A program made the position numbers and the translations under genes. This document shows positions 24,970-34,658 of a stretch of 64,000 nt of DNA, piece by piece. The stretch comes from Falsiroseomonas tokyonensis (GTDB lineage: Bacteria > Pseudomonadota > Alphaproteobacteria > Acetobacterales > Acetobacteraceae): contig NZ_JAFNJS010000004.1 in NCBI RefSeq assembly GCF_019024325.1, positions 124,001 to 188,000 of the forward strand, read 5' to 3'. The notes under the pieces were generated by a model. It searched no databases and was not told the origin of the DNA. It worked only from the letters and a program-made list of their open reading frames with translations. Position 1 is the stretch's first letter; the number at the start of each line of letters is the position of its first letter.

Positions 24970-25710
24970 ATGCCGGCCTGCCCCTGCTGCACCGACGCCT
25001 TCCCGCATCGCGCCAGCCGCGGCCATGGCCGCCGCGGGCTGATGGCGGCCATGGCCGGCCTGGCGGCCACCGCCGCCGGCCTCACCCCGGCCCGCGCCGC
25101 CAGCAGCCTGCCCCCCACCACCCTGACGCCCGACCAGGCGCTGGACCGGCTGATGCAGGGCCATCGCCGCTTCCTGGCCCAGGCGGCGCAGCCCGGCCCG
25201 GGCAACCTGGAACGCCGCGCCATCCTCGCCACCGGCCAGGCGCCCTTCGCCGCCGTGCTCGGCTGCGCCGACAGCCGCGCGACGCCGGAGGTGCTGTTCC
25301 AGGCCGGCCTCGGCGAGATCTTCGTCGCCCGCAATGCCGGCAACCTGGCCGATACCGGCGCCATCGGCAGCCTGGAATATGCGGTGGCCAATCTGGGCGT
25401 GCCACTGATCATGGTGCTGGGGCACCAGCATTGCGGCGCCGCCGGCGCGGCCGTGGCGCTGGCGCAGCAGCCGCTGTCCCTGCCCGTGCATCTGCGGGAC
25501 ATGCTGCTGCCCATGCTGCCGGCGGCGCTGGCCGCGCTGCGCGCCGGCGGCGATGTGGTGGAAGGCACCGTCCGCGCCAATGTGGCGATGAACGTGGCCC
25601 GGCTGCTGGCCGAAAGCCCCGTCCTGGCCAGCGCCGCCGCGGCCGGCCGGCTCAAGGTGGTGGGCGGCCATTATGCCCTGGACACACAGCAGGTCTCGGC
25701 CATCGCGTGA
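24970..25710 (+). CDS. Beta-class carbonic anhydrase, predicted exported
   Basis: A 246-residue beta carbonic anhydrase. Zinc ligands are Cys99 and Asp101 with Arg103 (CADSR), and His152 with Cys155 (HQHC). It interconverts CO2 and bicarbonate. Residues 1-43 look like a twin-arginine-type leader: a basic stretch with RR at 21-22, a hydrophobic segment MAAMAGLAATAAG, and an ARA cleavage site. This would place it in the periplasm, unlike most bacterial beta-CAs. Two cysteine pairs at the extreme N terminus (CPCC) are unexplained. ATG 24970 follows AAGGA. Confidence 0.87.
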   Translation: MPACPCCTDAFPHRASRGHGRRGLMAAMAGLAATAAGLTPARAASSLPPTTLTPDQALDRLMQGHRRFLAQAAQPGPGNLERRAILATGQAPFAAVLGCADSRATPEVLFQAGLGEIFVARNAGNLADTGAIGSLEYAVANLGVPLIMVLGHQHCGAAGAAVALAQQPLSLPVHLRDMLLPMLPAALAALRAGGDVVEGTVRANVAMNVARLLAESPVLASAAAAGRLKVVGGHYALDTQQVSAIA

Positions 25711-25770
25711 TTGGCCGAAGCCCGGCTTTGCGCTATGCGACCTGTCCTTGCGAGACAGGAGCAGCGTGCG

Positions 25771-26781
25771 ATGCGTGTGGGTGTGATAGGCGCCACCGGA
25801 GCGGTGGGGCGGGAGCTGGTGGAGGTCCTCGGGCGGCGTCGCTTCCCGGTGACGAAACTCCGCCTCTTCGCCTCGGGTCGCAGTGCCGGCACCGTCCTGC
25901 CCACGCCCTTCGGCGATACGGTGATCGAGGAATTCAGCCAGGAGGCCGCGCGCGACCTGGACCTGGCCCTGCTCGCCGTCTCCGGCGACTTCGCCAAGAA
26001 GCACGCCCCCGGGCTGGTCGCCGCCGGCGTCACCGTGGTGGACAATTCCTCGGCCTTCCGGCTCGAGGAGAATGTCCCGCTGGTGGTGCCGGAGGTGAAT
26101 GCGGCGGCCATCGGCGATGCCAGGCTGATCGCCAATCCCAACTGCACCACCGCCATCCTGGTGGTGGCGCTGGCCCCGCTGCATGCCGCCTTCGGCATCA
26201 AGCGCGTCATCGTCTCCACCTACCAGGCCGCCTCCGGCGCCGGGGCGGAGGGCATGGTGGAGCTGGAGCGCGAGACGCGGCGCGTGCTGGTGGACGGCGC
26301 CAAGGCCCAGAACGAGGTCTTCGCGCACCCGCTGGCCTTCAACGTCATCCCCCACATCGATAGCTTCCAGCCGAACGCCTATACGCGGGAGGAGATGAAG
26401 GTCGCCTGGGAATCCCGGAAGATCATGGGCCTGCCCGATCTTCTCATCTCCTGCACCGCCGTCCGCATCCCGACCATGCGCGTCCACGGCGAGAGCGTGA
26501 CGATCGAGACGGAGCGCCCCGTCACCGCCGAGGCCGCCCGCGCCGTGCTGCGCCAGGCCGCCGGCGTGAAGGTGCTGGATGACCCGGCCGCCCTGCTCTA
26601 CCCGATGCCGCTGACCGCCACCGGCCAGGACGACGTCGAGGCCGGCCGCATCCGCGCCAACCCGGTCTTCGGTGACCGCGGGTTGGACTTCTTCCTCTGC
26701 GGAGACCAGCTGCTGAAGGGCGCGGCGCTGAACGCGGTGCAGATCGCGGAGCGGGTGCCCGCCTTGCGCGTGCCGGCCTGA
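25771..26781 (+). CDS. asd: Aspartate-semialdehyde dehydrogenase
   Basis: A 336-residue enzyme that reduces aspartyl phosphate to aspartate semialdehyde in the lysine, threonine and methionine pathway. The NADP-binding motif is GATGAVGRE at residues 7-15, the nucleophile is Cys125 in NPNCTT, and the family ends in the usual dimer region with [20 protein letters not shown] 25771 has an AGGAG site nine bases upstream. Length is normal. It follows the carbonic anhydrase by 60 bases and may share its transcript. Confidence 0.95.
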   Translation: MRVGVIGATGAVGRELVEVLGRRRFPVTKLRLFASGRSAGTVLPTPFGDTVIEEFSQEAARDLDLALLAVSGDFAKKHAPGLVAAGVTVVDNSSAFRLEENVPLVVPEVNAAAIGDARLIANPNCTTAILVVALAPLHAAFGIKRVIVSTYQAASGAGAEGMVELERETRRVLVDGAKAQNEVFAHPLAFNVIPHIDSFQPNAYTREEMKVAWESRKIMGLPDLLISCTAVRIPTMRVHGESVTIETERPVTAEAARAVLRQAAGVKVLDDPAALLYPMPLTATGQDDVEAGRIRANPVFGDRGLDFFLCGDQLLKGAALNAVQIAERVPALRVPA

Positions 26782-26791
26782 GCCGCGCAGT

Positions 26792-26852
26792 CCTCCCTCA
26801 CCGCATGACTCCCTCTCCACCCAACGGGGGGAGAGGGTCGGAGTGAGGGGGG
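26792..26852. repeat. GC-rich dispersed repeat, copy 2 (inverted)
   Basis: Read on the minus strand it begins CCCCCCTCAC and carries CCCTCTCCCCCCGTTGGG, like the copy at 15681. The whole 61 bases fold on themselves, ending in GTGAGGGAGG. It lies just downstream of asd, where it could act as a transcript end. Confidence 0.65.
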
Positions 26853-26923
26853 CCGTGCAGGATTAGACGGCCAGCGCCACCAGATGCGCCGTCTCGATGG
26901 GCGCGGTGCATCAGGCCGCCGAG

Positions 26924-26978
26924 CCCCCCTCACCCCACCTTCGACGCATGCGTCGAACCCCCCGTCGGGGGGAGAGGG
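26924..26978. repeat. GC-rich dispersed repeat, copy 3, interrupted by an 18-bp palindrome
   Basis: This copy shares CCCCCCTCACCCCACC and [25 protein letters not shown] arms with copy 1. In place of CTCTC it carries a perfect 18-bp palindrome (26940-26957) built on TTCGACGCA and its complement. Copies 2 and 3 lie 72 bases apart in the 287-base gap between asd and the helicase gene. Confidence 0.65.
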
Positions 26979-27068
26979 CCTCAAGTCACGCGCCGCCATG
27001 ACGGAAATCTGCATGCCGCCGCGCCTTTCCCTCTTTGTTCGCCTGCACGCTGCGGCCACATTGGCGGC

Positions 27069-29864
27069 ATGACCACCCCGCGTCCCTCGGCCGAGCTCCG
27101 GCAGCCGCGCCTGCTGCTGCCGGACAGCCCGGCGCTGATCGCGGGCTTCGGCCGCGGCACCCTCCTCACCCCGGATGGCGAGCTCTTCTCCGGCCCCGCC
27201 CTCGAGATCGGCCGCCGTCTGCGCGACATGCCGCCGCCCATGCTGGTGCATGCGCCGGCCACCGCCCGCCGCCTCGGCCTCGGCCCCTTCCCGGCCTGCG
27301 ATCTGCTGGAACTCTTCGCCTTCTGCCTGCCCGCTCGCCCCGCCGCCCCCACGCCGCGCGGCCTGGCCATGGCGCTGGACCGCGACCCGCCGGAGGATGA
27401 GGAGGGTCTGGCCGCCCTGCTGCCGGAGCTCGCCACGGCGATGCTCCGCCACCTCGCCGCCGGCCGCAACGCGCCGCTGAACCGGGATGCCGCGGCGCTG
27501 GCCGCCAAGCTCGGCGCCGAAGTGCACTGGCCCTGGGCCGATTCCGTCCTCGCGGCGCTGGGCCAGCAGGCCCGCCCCTCGCTGGATCCACTCAAGGTCT
27601 GGCGCCGCCTGCCGGAATGGGAGGAGGTGGCGCCGCCCCCGCCCCCCGCGCAACACCCCGTCTCCCCCGCCGATGCCCGCCGCCGCCTCGCCGAGATCCT
27701 CGGCGAGGGCGCGGAGCAGCGCCCGCAGCAGGCCGACTACGCCTCCGCCGCCGCCGGCGCCTTTCAGGCCCGGGAAACGCGCGGCGCCCCCAACCTGGTG
27801 CTGGCGGAGGCCGGCACCGGCACCGGCAAGACGCTCGGCTATGTGGCGCCGGCCAGCCTCTGGGCGGAGCGCAACGGCGCCCCGGTCTGGATCTCCACCT
27901 TCACCCGCAACCTGCAGCGCCAGATCGACCAGGAGGCCGCGCGCCTCTACCCCGAACCCGCCGAGCGCCGCCGCCGCATCGTCGTCCGCAAGGGCCGTGA
28001 GAACTACCTCTGCCTGTTGAACATGGAGGAGGCGGTCGGCGCCGCCTCCATGGCCGGCATCCTGCTGCCGCTGTCGCTGGTCGCGCGCTGGGCGCTGGCA
28101 ACGCGCGACGGCGACCTGCAGGGCGGCGACTTCCCGGGCTGGCTGACGGAGCTCTTCGGCCCGCACCATGTCTGGCCGCTGGCCGACCGGCGCGGCGAAT
28201 GCATCCACTCCGCCTGCGGCCACTACAAGCAGTGCTTCGTCGAACACTCCATCCGCCGCGCCAAATCCGCCACGCTGGTGGTGGCGAACCATGCGCTGGT
28301 GATGGTGCAGGCGGCGCTGGGCGGCGGCGAGGATGGCCGCCCGCTGCGCCTGGTCTTCGACGAGGGCCACCACCTGTTCGACGCGGCGGACGCCGCCTTC
28401 TCCGCCGACCTGACCGGCGGCGAGGCCGCGGAGCTGCGCCGCTGGCTGCTGGGGGCGGAGGGCGGCCGTTCCCGCGCCCGCGGCCTGGCCCGGCGGCTGG
28501 AGGATCTGATCGGCGACCGCCCCGACCTGCTGCTGCCGCTGGAGGAAGCGCTCCAGGCCGCGCGCGCCCTGCCCGCCCCCGGCTGGCCCAGCCGCCTCTC
28601 CGAAATGGACGAGCCCCGCGGCACTGCCGAGGCCTTTCTGCAATCCGTCCGCCGCCAGATCCTGGCCCGCGCCAAGGATGAGGAGGCCGGCTATGGCGTC
28701 GAATGCGACCTGCACCCGCTGCCGGAGGCGGTGGCCGAGGCCGGCGCAGCCCTGGCCGAAAGCCTGACCCGCCTGAAAAACCCGCTCCAGGCGCTGCACG
28801 ACCGGCTCGCGGCCCGGCTGGAGGATGAGGCGGAGGAGCTGGAGGTCGGCGACCGCATTCGTATCGAGGCCGCCTGCCGCGGCCTGGAACGCCGCGCCCT
28901 GATGCCGCTGACCGCCTGGTCCGCCATGCTCGGCACCCTCGCCAGCCCGCCCCGCGCCCCCGGCCTGCGCCCCGACTATGTCGACTGGTTCGCCCTCGAC
29001 CGGCGGGAGGGTCGCGAGATCGATTGCGGAATGCACCGCCACCACCTGGACCCCACCCAGCCCTTCGCCATGGCGGTCGCCGCCCCTGCCCATGGCGTGC
29101 TCATCACCTCTGCCACGCTGCGCGACCATGCCGGCGCCGCGGAAGGCGAGGAGGATCGGGAGGCCGCCTGGCGCGCCGCCGAATCCCGCACCGGCGCCGC
29201 CCACCTGCCCAACCCCGCCATCCGCGCCGCCGTCGCATCCCCCTTCGACTACGCCACCCGAACCCGCGCCTTGGTGGTGGAGGATGTCAGCAAGGGCGAT
29301 CCCGCCCAGGTGGCCGCCGCCTATCGCGCGCTCTTCACCGCCTCCGGCGGTGGCGCGCTCGGCCTGTTCACGGCGGTGCGGCGGCTGCGCGACGTGCAAT
29401 CCCGCATCGCCCAGCCCTTGGCCGAGCGCGGCATTCCCCTCTACGCCCAGCATGTCGATGCCATGGACAATGCGACCCTGGTCGATGTGTTCCGGGCCGA
29501 GGAGCATGCCTGCCTGCTCGGCACCGATGCGATGCGGGACGGCGTGGACGTGCCCGGCCGGTCGCTGCGTCTGCTGGTCTTCGACCGCGTGCCCTGGCCA
29601 AGGCCCTCCATCCTGCACCGGGAACGGCGGACGCATCTCTCCGAAGGCCAGCCGAAATCCTATGACGACGCCATCGCCCGCCACCGCCTGCGCCAGGCCT
29701 TTGGGCGGCTGATCCGGCGCGGCGACGACAAGGGCGTCTTCGTGCTGCTCGACAAGTCCTGCCCCTCCCGACTGCTGGCCGGTCTGCCGCCGGGCGTGGT
29801 GCCGCGGCGGCTGGGCCTGCGCGATGCCGTCGCCGAAATCCGCGAATTTTTGGGGGAAGACTGA
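27069..29864 (+). CDS. DinG-like ATP-dependent DNA helicase (XPD/Rad3 family)
   Basis: A 931-residue superfamily 2 helicase. An N-terminal region of about 220 residues without clear motifs precedes Walker A (EAGTGTGKT, about 247-255). A run of cysteines follows in ENYLCLL, GECIHSACGHYKQCF (about 314-393), fitting the 4Fe-4S domain of DinG/XPD. DEGHH (about 430) is the DEAH box, and GTDAMRDGVDVPG and HRLRQAFGRLIR are motifs V-VI. DinG-type helicases unwind DNA, RNA-DNA hybrids and G-quadruplexes during repair. The gene for a prolyl oligopeptidase starts two bases later, so the two form an operon. Confidence 0.88.
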   Translation: MTTPRPSAELRQPRLLLPDSPALIAGFGRGTLLTPDGELFSGPALEIGRRLRDMPPPMLVHAPATARRLGLGPFPACDLLELFAFCLPARPAAPTPRGLAMALDRDPPEDEEGLAALLPELATAMLRHLAAGRNAPLNRDAAALAAKLGAEVHWPWADSVLAALGQQARPSLDPLKVWRRLPEWEEVAPPPPPAQHPVSPADARRRLAEILGEGAEQRPQQADYASAAAGAFQARETRGAPNLVLAEAGTGTGKTLGYVAPASLWAERNGAPVWISTFTRNLQRQIDQEAARLYPEPAERRRRIVVRKGRENYLCLLNMEEAVGAASMAGILLPLSLVARWALATRDGDLQGGDFPGWLTELFGPHHVWPLADRRGECIHSACGHYKQCFVEHSIRRAKSATLVVANHALVMVQAALGGGEDGRPLRLVFDEGHHLFDAADAAFSADLTGGEAAELRRWLLGAEGGRSRARGLARRLEDLIGDRPDLLLPLEEALQAARALPAPGWPSRLSEMDEPRGTAEAFLQSVRRQILARAKDEEAGYGVECDLHPLPEAVAEAGAALAESLTRLKNPLQALHDRLAARLEDEAEELEVGDRIRIEAACRGLERRALMPLTAWSAMLGTLASPPRAPGLRPDYVDWFALDRREGREIDCGMHRHHLDPTQPFAMAVAAPAHGVLITSATLRDHAGAAEGEEDREAAWRAAESRTGAAHLPNPAIRAAVASPFDYATRTRALVVEDVSKGDPAQVAAAYRALFTASGGGALGLFTAVRRLRDVQSRIAQPLAERGIPLYAQHVDAMDNATLVDVFRAEEHACLLGTDAMRDGVDVPGRSLRLLVFDRVPWPRPSILHRERRTHLSEGQPKSYDDAIARHRLRQAFGRLIRRGDDKGVFVLLDKSCPSRLLAGLPPGVVPRRLGLRDAVAEIREFLGED

Positions 29865-29866
29865 GC

Positions 29867-31921
29867 ATGGACCTGCGCCCGACCCTCGATGCGCCGGATG
29901 ACGACCCGTATCTCTGGCTGGAGGATGTGGAGGGGGACCGCGCGCTCGCCTGGGTCGCCGACCAAAACGCCCGCACCCGCGCCCGCTTCGCCGATGACCG
30001 CGTGACCGCGGACCGGGAGGCGCTGAAAGCGGCGCTCGACCGCCCCGGCCGCCTGCCCCACGTCACCCGCCGCGGCGCCTTCCTCTACAACTACTGGACC
30101 GATGCGGCGAACCCACGCGGCCTCTGGCGCCGCACGACCCTGGACAGTTTCCGGACCGAGACACCGGAATGGGACGTGCTGCTGGACCTCGATGCGCTGG
30201 CGGCAGCGGAAGGCGCCGACTGGATCTGGAAGGGCGCCACCACCCTGCCCGGCAGCCACGACCGCGCCATCCTGCGCCTGTCGCGCGGCGGCGGGGATGC
30301 GGTGGTGCTGCGCGAATTCGACCTCGGCACCCGCGCCTTCCCGGCCGAGGGCTTCCACCTGGCCGAAGCCAAGTCCGCCGCCGCCTGGCTGGACCGCGAC
30401 ACGCTGCTGCTCTCCTCCGCCCTGCTCGGCGCCACCAATTCCGGCTATGCCAGCACGGTGCGGGTGTGGCGCCGCGGCACGGACCCCGCCACGACGCCGC
30501 CGATCCTGGAGGTGCCGGCCACCAGCATGGCCCTCGGCGCCGGGGTGGACCGCGAAGGCGGGCGGGAGGTCGTGGTCTTCTACGAACAGCTCAGCTTCTA
30601 CGACGCCCGCATCCATCTCGGCGACCGCAGCGGCCCCCAGCGCGAGATCCCGCTGCCGACCGATGCCGAATACAGCTGGCAGCGCGGCTGGCTCGCCGCG
30701 AAGCCCCGCACCCCCTGGACCCTCGCCGGCACCACCTACCCGCCCGATACCCTGCTCGGCCTGTCCTTCGACGCCGCCATGGCCGGGCAGGCGGTGCCGG
30801 AGGTGCTGTTCACGCCCGCCCCGCGCCGAGCCCTCCAGGGCTTCTTCTGGTGCGACGGCACGCTGGTGCTGCACGTGCTGGACGATCTCGAGCCCCATTT
30901 CGCCCTGCTCACCCCTGGCGAGGCCGGCTGGCAGCGGCGGGAGGTGCCGGGCCTGCCGCGCATCGGCGTGGTCGACCTCTGGGCGCTGGATACGGAGGCC
31001 ACCGAATCCGACGGCACGCTGCTGGTCATGGCGCAGGATCCGGTGACCCCGCCCCGGCTCCAGCTCACCGCCACCACCCCTGCGGCGCCGGCCCTGCTCA
31101 AGGCCTCCTCCCCCAGCTTCGATGCCACCGGCCTCATGGTGACGCGGCACGAGGCCGTGTCCTCGGATGGGGAGCGCATCCCCTATGTGCAGGTCGGCCC
31201 GAAGGACGAGAAGTCCGGCCGCGCGCCGGTGCATCTCTCGGCCTATGGCGGCTTCCAGGTCTCCCGCCTGCCGAACTATGCCGCCACCTCCGGCCTGCTC
31301 TGGCTGGAGAAGGGCGGCACGACCGTGCTCGGCCAGATCCGCGGCGGCGGCGAGTTCGGCGTCGCCTGGCACGAGGCCGGGCGGCTGGCCAACAAGGTGA
31401 AGAGCCACGACGATTTCGCCGCCATCGCCGCCGACCTGGTGGCCCGCGGTGTCACCGTGCCCGGCCGCATCGCCGCGGAAGGTGGCTCCAATGGCGGGCT
31501 GCTGATCGCCAATATGCTGACCCGCTATCCTGAGCGTTTCGGCGCCCTGTTCTGCACCATCCCGCTGATCGACATGCGCCGCTACACCAGGCTGCTGGCC
31601 GGCGCCTCCTGGATGGCGGAATACGGCGACCCCGCAAGGCCCGAGGACTGGGCCTTCATCCGCCACTTCTCCGCCTATCACGCCGCCGAGCCCGGCCGCC
31701 CCTACCCGCCCATCCTGCTGGCCACCACCCGCCGCGACGACCGCGTGCATCCCGGCCATGCCCGCAAGATGGCGGCCAAGCTGCAGGCGCTGGGCTATGA
31801 TGCCTCGCTGCTCGAACCCGAGGCCGGCGGGCATGGCTACGGCAAGGACAATGCGGAGGTCGCCGCCTTCGCCAGCCTCGGCGCCGCCTTCCTGAGGCGG
31901 GCCATCGGCTGGGATGTGTAG
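29867..31921 (+). CDS. Prolyl oligopeptidase family protein (S9A)
   Basis: A 684-residue serine peptidase. It opens with DDPYLWLEDVEGDRALAWV, the typical S9A start, and has a beta-propeller of about 350 residues. The catalytic domain has Ser541 in GGSNGGLL, Asp in TTRRDDRVHPGHARK and His in EAGGHGYG. There is no signal peptide, so it likely acts in the cytoplasm on short proline-containing peptides. It starts two bases after the helicase stop; no shared task is obvious. Confidence 0.9.
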   Translation: MDLRPTLDAPDDDPYLWLEDVEGDRALAWVADQNARTRARFADDRVTADREALKAALDRPGRLPHVTRRGAFLYNYWTDAANPRGLWRRTTLDSFRTETPEWDVLLDLDALAAAEGADWIWKGATTLPGSHDRAILRLSRGGGDAVVLREFDLGTRAFPAEGFHLAEAKSAAAWLDRDTLLLSSALLGATNSGYASTVRVWRRGTDPATTPPILEVPATSMALGAGVDREGGREVVVFYEQLSFYDARIHLGDRSGPQREIPLPTDAEYSWQRGWLAAKPRTPWTLAGTTYPPDTLLGLSFDAAMAGQAVPEVLFTPAPRRALQGFFWCDGTLVLHVLDDLEPHFALLTPGEAGWQRREVPGLPRIGVVDLWALDTEATESDGTLLVMAQDPVTPPRLQLTATTPAAPALLKASSPSFDATGLMVTRHEAVSSDGERIPYVQVGPKDEKSGRAPVHLSAYGGFQVSRLPNYAATSGLLWLEKGGTTVLGQIRGGGEFGVAWHEAGRLANKVKSHDDFAAIAADLVARGVTVPGRIAAEGGSNGGLLIANMLTRYPERFGALFCTIPLIDMRRYTRLLAGASWMAEYGDPARPEDWAFIRHFSAYHAAEPGRPYPPILLATTRRDDRVHPGHARKMAAKLQALGYDASLLEPEAGGHGYGKDNAEVAAFASLGAAFLRRAIGWDV

Positions 31922-31984
31922 TGCTTCCCGCTTGACCCGCCGCGCTTCCAGCGCGACCACAAGGCAAAGACCGGAGTTCCCCGC

Positions 31985-32425
31985 ATGCCCAGCCGCGCCG
32001 CCCAAGATCTTCAAGTTTCCAGCTTCACCGCCCAGGAAGCCCTGGTCTGCGCCATGGTGCTGATGTCGGTGGCCGATGGGCCGATGACGGACCCCGAGCT
32101 CGCCATGATGTCCCGCATGGTGCAGGAACTGCCGGTCTTCGCCGATTTCCACTCCACGGATATCGAGACGGTCACGGACACGGTCGCCCGCCTGCTCGGC
32201 CGCACGGATGGCCTGGACCGCGCCATGGCCATGCTGCGCGACACCCTGCCGATGCGCCTGCGAGAGACGGCCTACCTGCTCGCCTGCGAAGTCTGTGCCG
32301 CCGATGGCGAGGCGACGCAGGAGGAGCTGCGCTTCCTGCAGGACCTGCGCATCGGCCTCGACCTCGACCGCCTGATCGCCGGCGCCATCGAGCGGGCGGC
32401 CAAGGCGCGCTATCAGGTCATCTGA
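31985..32425 (+). CDS. TerB-like protein
   Basis: A 146-residue all-helical protein with two repeats of the TerB acidic signature, ADGPMTDPE (near residue 29) and ADGEATQEE (near residue 105), which bind divalent metal in TerB-fold proteins. Homologues link to tellurite resistance or membrane stress complexes, but stand-alone forms like this are usually of unknown role. It has a GGAGTTCCCCGC leader and lies 63 bases after the peptidase gene. No other ter genes are present. Confidence 0.8.
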   Translation: MPSRAAQDLQVSSFTAQEALVCAMVLMSVADGPMTDPELAMMSRMVQELPVFADFHSTDIETVTDTVARLLGRTDGLDRAMAMLRDTLPMRLRETAYLLACEVCAADGEATQEELRFLQDLRIGLDLDRLIAGAIERAAKARYQVI

Positions 32426-32432
32426 GCCGGCG

Positions 32433-33608
32433 TTACCGGACGAGCGCCCCGTCCCGCGCCACCACCCTGCCATGGCTCAGCACCAGCCGCCGCGGCGGGG
32501 TGGCGACCACGGCTTCCGCCACCGTCTCGGCCTCCAGCAGCACCAGGTCGGCCCGGGCGCCCACCGCCAGGCCATAATCGCCGAAGCCGCAGCCCTCCGC
32601 CGCCCAGTCGGTGACGGTGGCCAGCGCCCAGGCGATCTCGTCGTCGCGGCGGAACTCGTTCTTCAGCCCCACCAGCATGGCCCGCTGCAACATGTCCGGC
32701 ATGTTGTAGGGGGTCCAGGTGTCGCGGATGCCGTCATTGCCCGCGAAGATCTTCCCGCCCGCCGCCCGCATGGCGCGGACGGAGGGCACGGCACGGGACG
32801 GCGGCGCGGTGGTCGCCACGGCGATCCCCGCCTCCGCCAGCGCCGCATAGAGGGCTGGCGCGCGCGCCACATCGCCGAGGCAGAAGGCATGACTCAGCAC
32901 CACCTTCCCCTGCATTCCCAAGGCCAGGGTGCGTTCGATGGTCAGCTCCAGCGCAAAGGCACCGAGCTCTCCCGGCTCGTGCAGATGGATGTCCAGCGGC
33001 TTGCCGTGCTTTTCCGAGAGCCCGAAGACCGCATCCAGATGCCCCTTCGGATCGCGGTCGATGCCGGAGGGGTCGAGCCCGCCGACGATATCCGCGCCGT
33101 TCCGCAACGCCTGGTCCAGCAGTTCCAGCGTGCCGGGGCGCACGAGCAGCCCGGATTGCGGAAAGGCCACCACCTGGATGTCCATGGTGCCGCGCAGCGC
33201 CTCGCGCAGCGCCACCAGCGCGTCGCTATGCGCGGTGCCGATCTCCGTATCCACATCGGCAAAGCTGCGGATGCGGGTGGTGCCGCGGGCCAGGAACTCC
33301 CGGGCCAGGCGGGCGGATTGGGTGGCGGGGTCGAAGCCGCCGCGGCGCGTCGCGCGCTCCGTGTCGATACGGTCGATCAGCCGGGGGCCGACCTCGTTCA
33401 CCCACCAGCCCATGCCCCAGCGCGACTTGTCGAGATGGGTATGCCCCTCGACGAAAGCCGGCAGCGCCAGCATGCCCTGCCCGTCCAGCAGCCTGGCCCC
33501 GGGCGGCGGCGCGAGCCCCGGCCCGATGGCCGCGATCCGCTCCCCCTCGATCAGCAGGTCCGTGGCCGCGCCACCCAGCGGCCGAAAATTGCGCAGCAGC
33601 AGGCTCAT
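32433..33608 (-). CDS. Amidohydrolase, cytosine-deaminase-like
   Basis: A 391-residue amidohydrolase-superfamily enzyme. Metal ligands show as GHTHLDK (about residues 55-61), HLHEPGE in mid-barrel and SHAF, and GNDGIRDTW corresponds to the acidic loop of the cytosine-deaminase branch. It would deaminate or hydrolyse a cyclic amide or aminopyrimidine-like substrate in the cytoplasm. I start at ATG 33608, whose ATGA overlaps the stop of the upstream dehydratase gene. The pair may degrade a nitrogenous compound together. Confidence 0.85.
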   Translation of the reverse strand: MSLLLRNFRPLGGAATDLLIEGERIAAIGPGLAPPPGARLLDGQGMLALPAFVEGHTHLDKSRWGMGWWVNEVGPRLIDRIDTERATRRGGFDPATQSARLAREFLARGTTRIRSFADVDTEIGTAHSDALVALREALRGTMDIQVVAFPQSGLLVRPGTLELLDQALRNGADIVGGLDPSGIDRDPKGHLDAVFGLSEKHGKPLDIHLHEPGELGAFALELTIERTLALGMQGKVVLSHAFCLGDVARAPALYAALAEAGIAVATTAPPSRAVPSVRAMRAAGGKIFAGNDGIRDTWTPYNMPDMLQRAMLVGLKNEFRRDDEIAWALATVTDWAAEGCGFGDYGLAVGARADLVLLEAETVAEAVVATPPRRLVLSHGRVVARDGALVR

Positions 33609-34558
33609 GCCAGCACCCATTCACGAAACAGGTCGAGGTCGATATTGCCGCCGCACAAAATGGTGGCGACGCGCTTGCCTTCCATGCGGTCGCGCTCCTG
33701 CAGCAGCGCGGCCAGCGGCGCGGCGCCGGCGCCCTCCGCCAGGTTGTGCGTGTCCTGCCAATAGGCGCGGATGGCGTCCGCCACCTCCTCATCCGTCACC
33801 GTCACGATGCGCGCCGCGCCCTGCCTGATGAGGGCCAGCGCCGCCGGGTCCGGCACGCGCGTCGCCATGCCATCGGCCCGCGTCTCGGCGCGCTCCGTCG
33901 TCACCACATGCCCGGCGGCGAAGCTGCGCGCATAGGAATCCGCGCCGGCGCTCTGCACGCCGATGATCTCGGTCGATAGTCCCAGCAGGTCGCGCGCCAT
34001 GATGCAGCCGCAGATGCCCGAGCCCAGCCCGATCGGTACATAGAGCGCATCGAGCTTCGGCGCGCCCCGGAACAGCTCCAGCGCATAGGTGGCGACGCCC
34101 TTGACCAGGTCCGGCGCGAAGGAGGGCGCGAATTCCAGACCCTGTTCCGCCGCCAGCCGCATGGCGTATTCGCGCGCCGCGTCGAAATCCGCGCCATGCT
34201 CCACCAGCCGCGCGCCCTGCGCCCGCATCGCCGCGTTCTTCTCCCGGCTATTGCCCTGCGGCACCACGATGGTCACCGGCACGCCGAGCCGGTGCCCGGC
34301 ATAGGCCAGCGATTGCCCGTGATTGCCCCGCGTCGCGGAGATGAGGCCCGGCACCTGCGGCCTCTCGCGCTTCAGCCGGTCCATGAAGACCACGCCGCCC
34401 CGCACCTTGAAGGCACCGGTCGGCGTATGGTTCTCATGCTTCACCCAGACCTCGGCGCCGCTGCGGGCGGCCAGCAGCGGCCAGGCGTATTGCGGCGTCG
34501 GCGGGAAGACCGAATGGACCAGCCTCGCGGCCGCCTCCAGCGCAGGCAGGTCGAACAA
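33605..34558 (-). CDS. Threonine dehydratase-like PLP enzyme (EutB-type possible)
   Basis: A 317-residue fold-type II PLP enzyme. The lysine lies in HENHTPTGAFKVRG (about residue 45), with the SATRGNHGQSLA asparagine loop and a glycine-rich PLP-phosphate loop in GLGSGICG. Family members deaminate threonine or serine; the hydroxyectoine-utilisation dehydratase EutB is a close relative in length. I choose TTG 34558 as start because AAGGAGGAG lies seven to eight bases before it and homology begins there; the longer frame has no such site. The coupled amidohydrolase suggests a nitrogen-scavenging pair. Confidence 0.82.
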   Translation of the reverse strand: MFDLPALEAAARLVHSVFPPTPQYAWPLLAARSGAEVWVKHENHTPTGAFKVRGGVVFMDRLKRERPQVPGLISATRGNHGQSLAYAGHRLGVPVTIVVPQGNSREKNAAMRAQGARLVEHGADFDAAREYAMRLAAEQGLEFAPSFAPDLVKGVATYALELFRGAPKLDALYVPIGLGSGICGCIMARDLLGLSTEIIGVQSAGADSYARSFAAGHVVTTERAETRADGMATRVPDPAALALIRQGAARIVTVTDEEVADAIRAYWQDTHNLAEGAGAAPLAALLQERDRMEGKRVATILCGGNIDLDLFREWVLA

Positions 34559-34658
34559 ACCGGCTCCTCCTTCTTGCAACCGATGCGGGCCCCGACCGGA
34601 ACAACGGCCGGATGCCGGCGTTGATGGGGCTGGACGAAGCATAACGGAGGATGCCGCG

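Noticed and set aside
26598..29684. Minus-strand open frame of about 1000 codons opposite the helicase
   Set aside because: The opposite strand encodes a DinG-like helicase with all motifs; the antisense translation is low-complexity Gly/Gln/Ala and matches nothing.
29660..32473. Minus-strand open frame of over 900 codons opposite the prolyl oligopeptidase
   Set aside because: Shadow of a peptidase gene with intact catalytic triad; lack of stops is explained by GC content.
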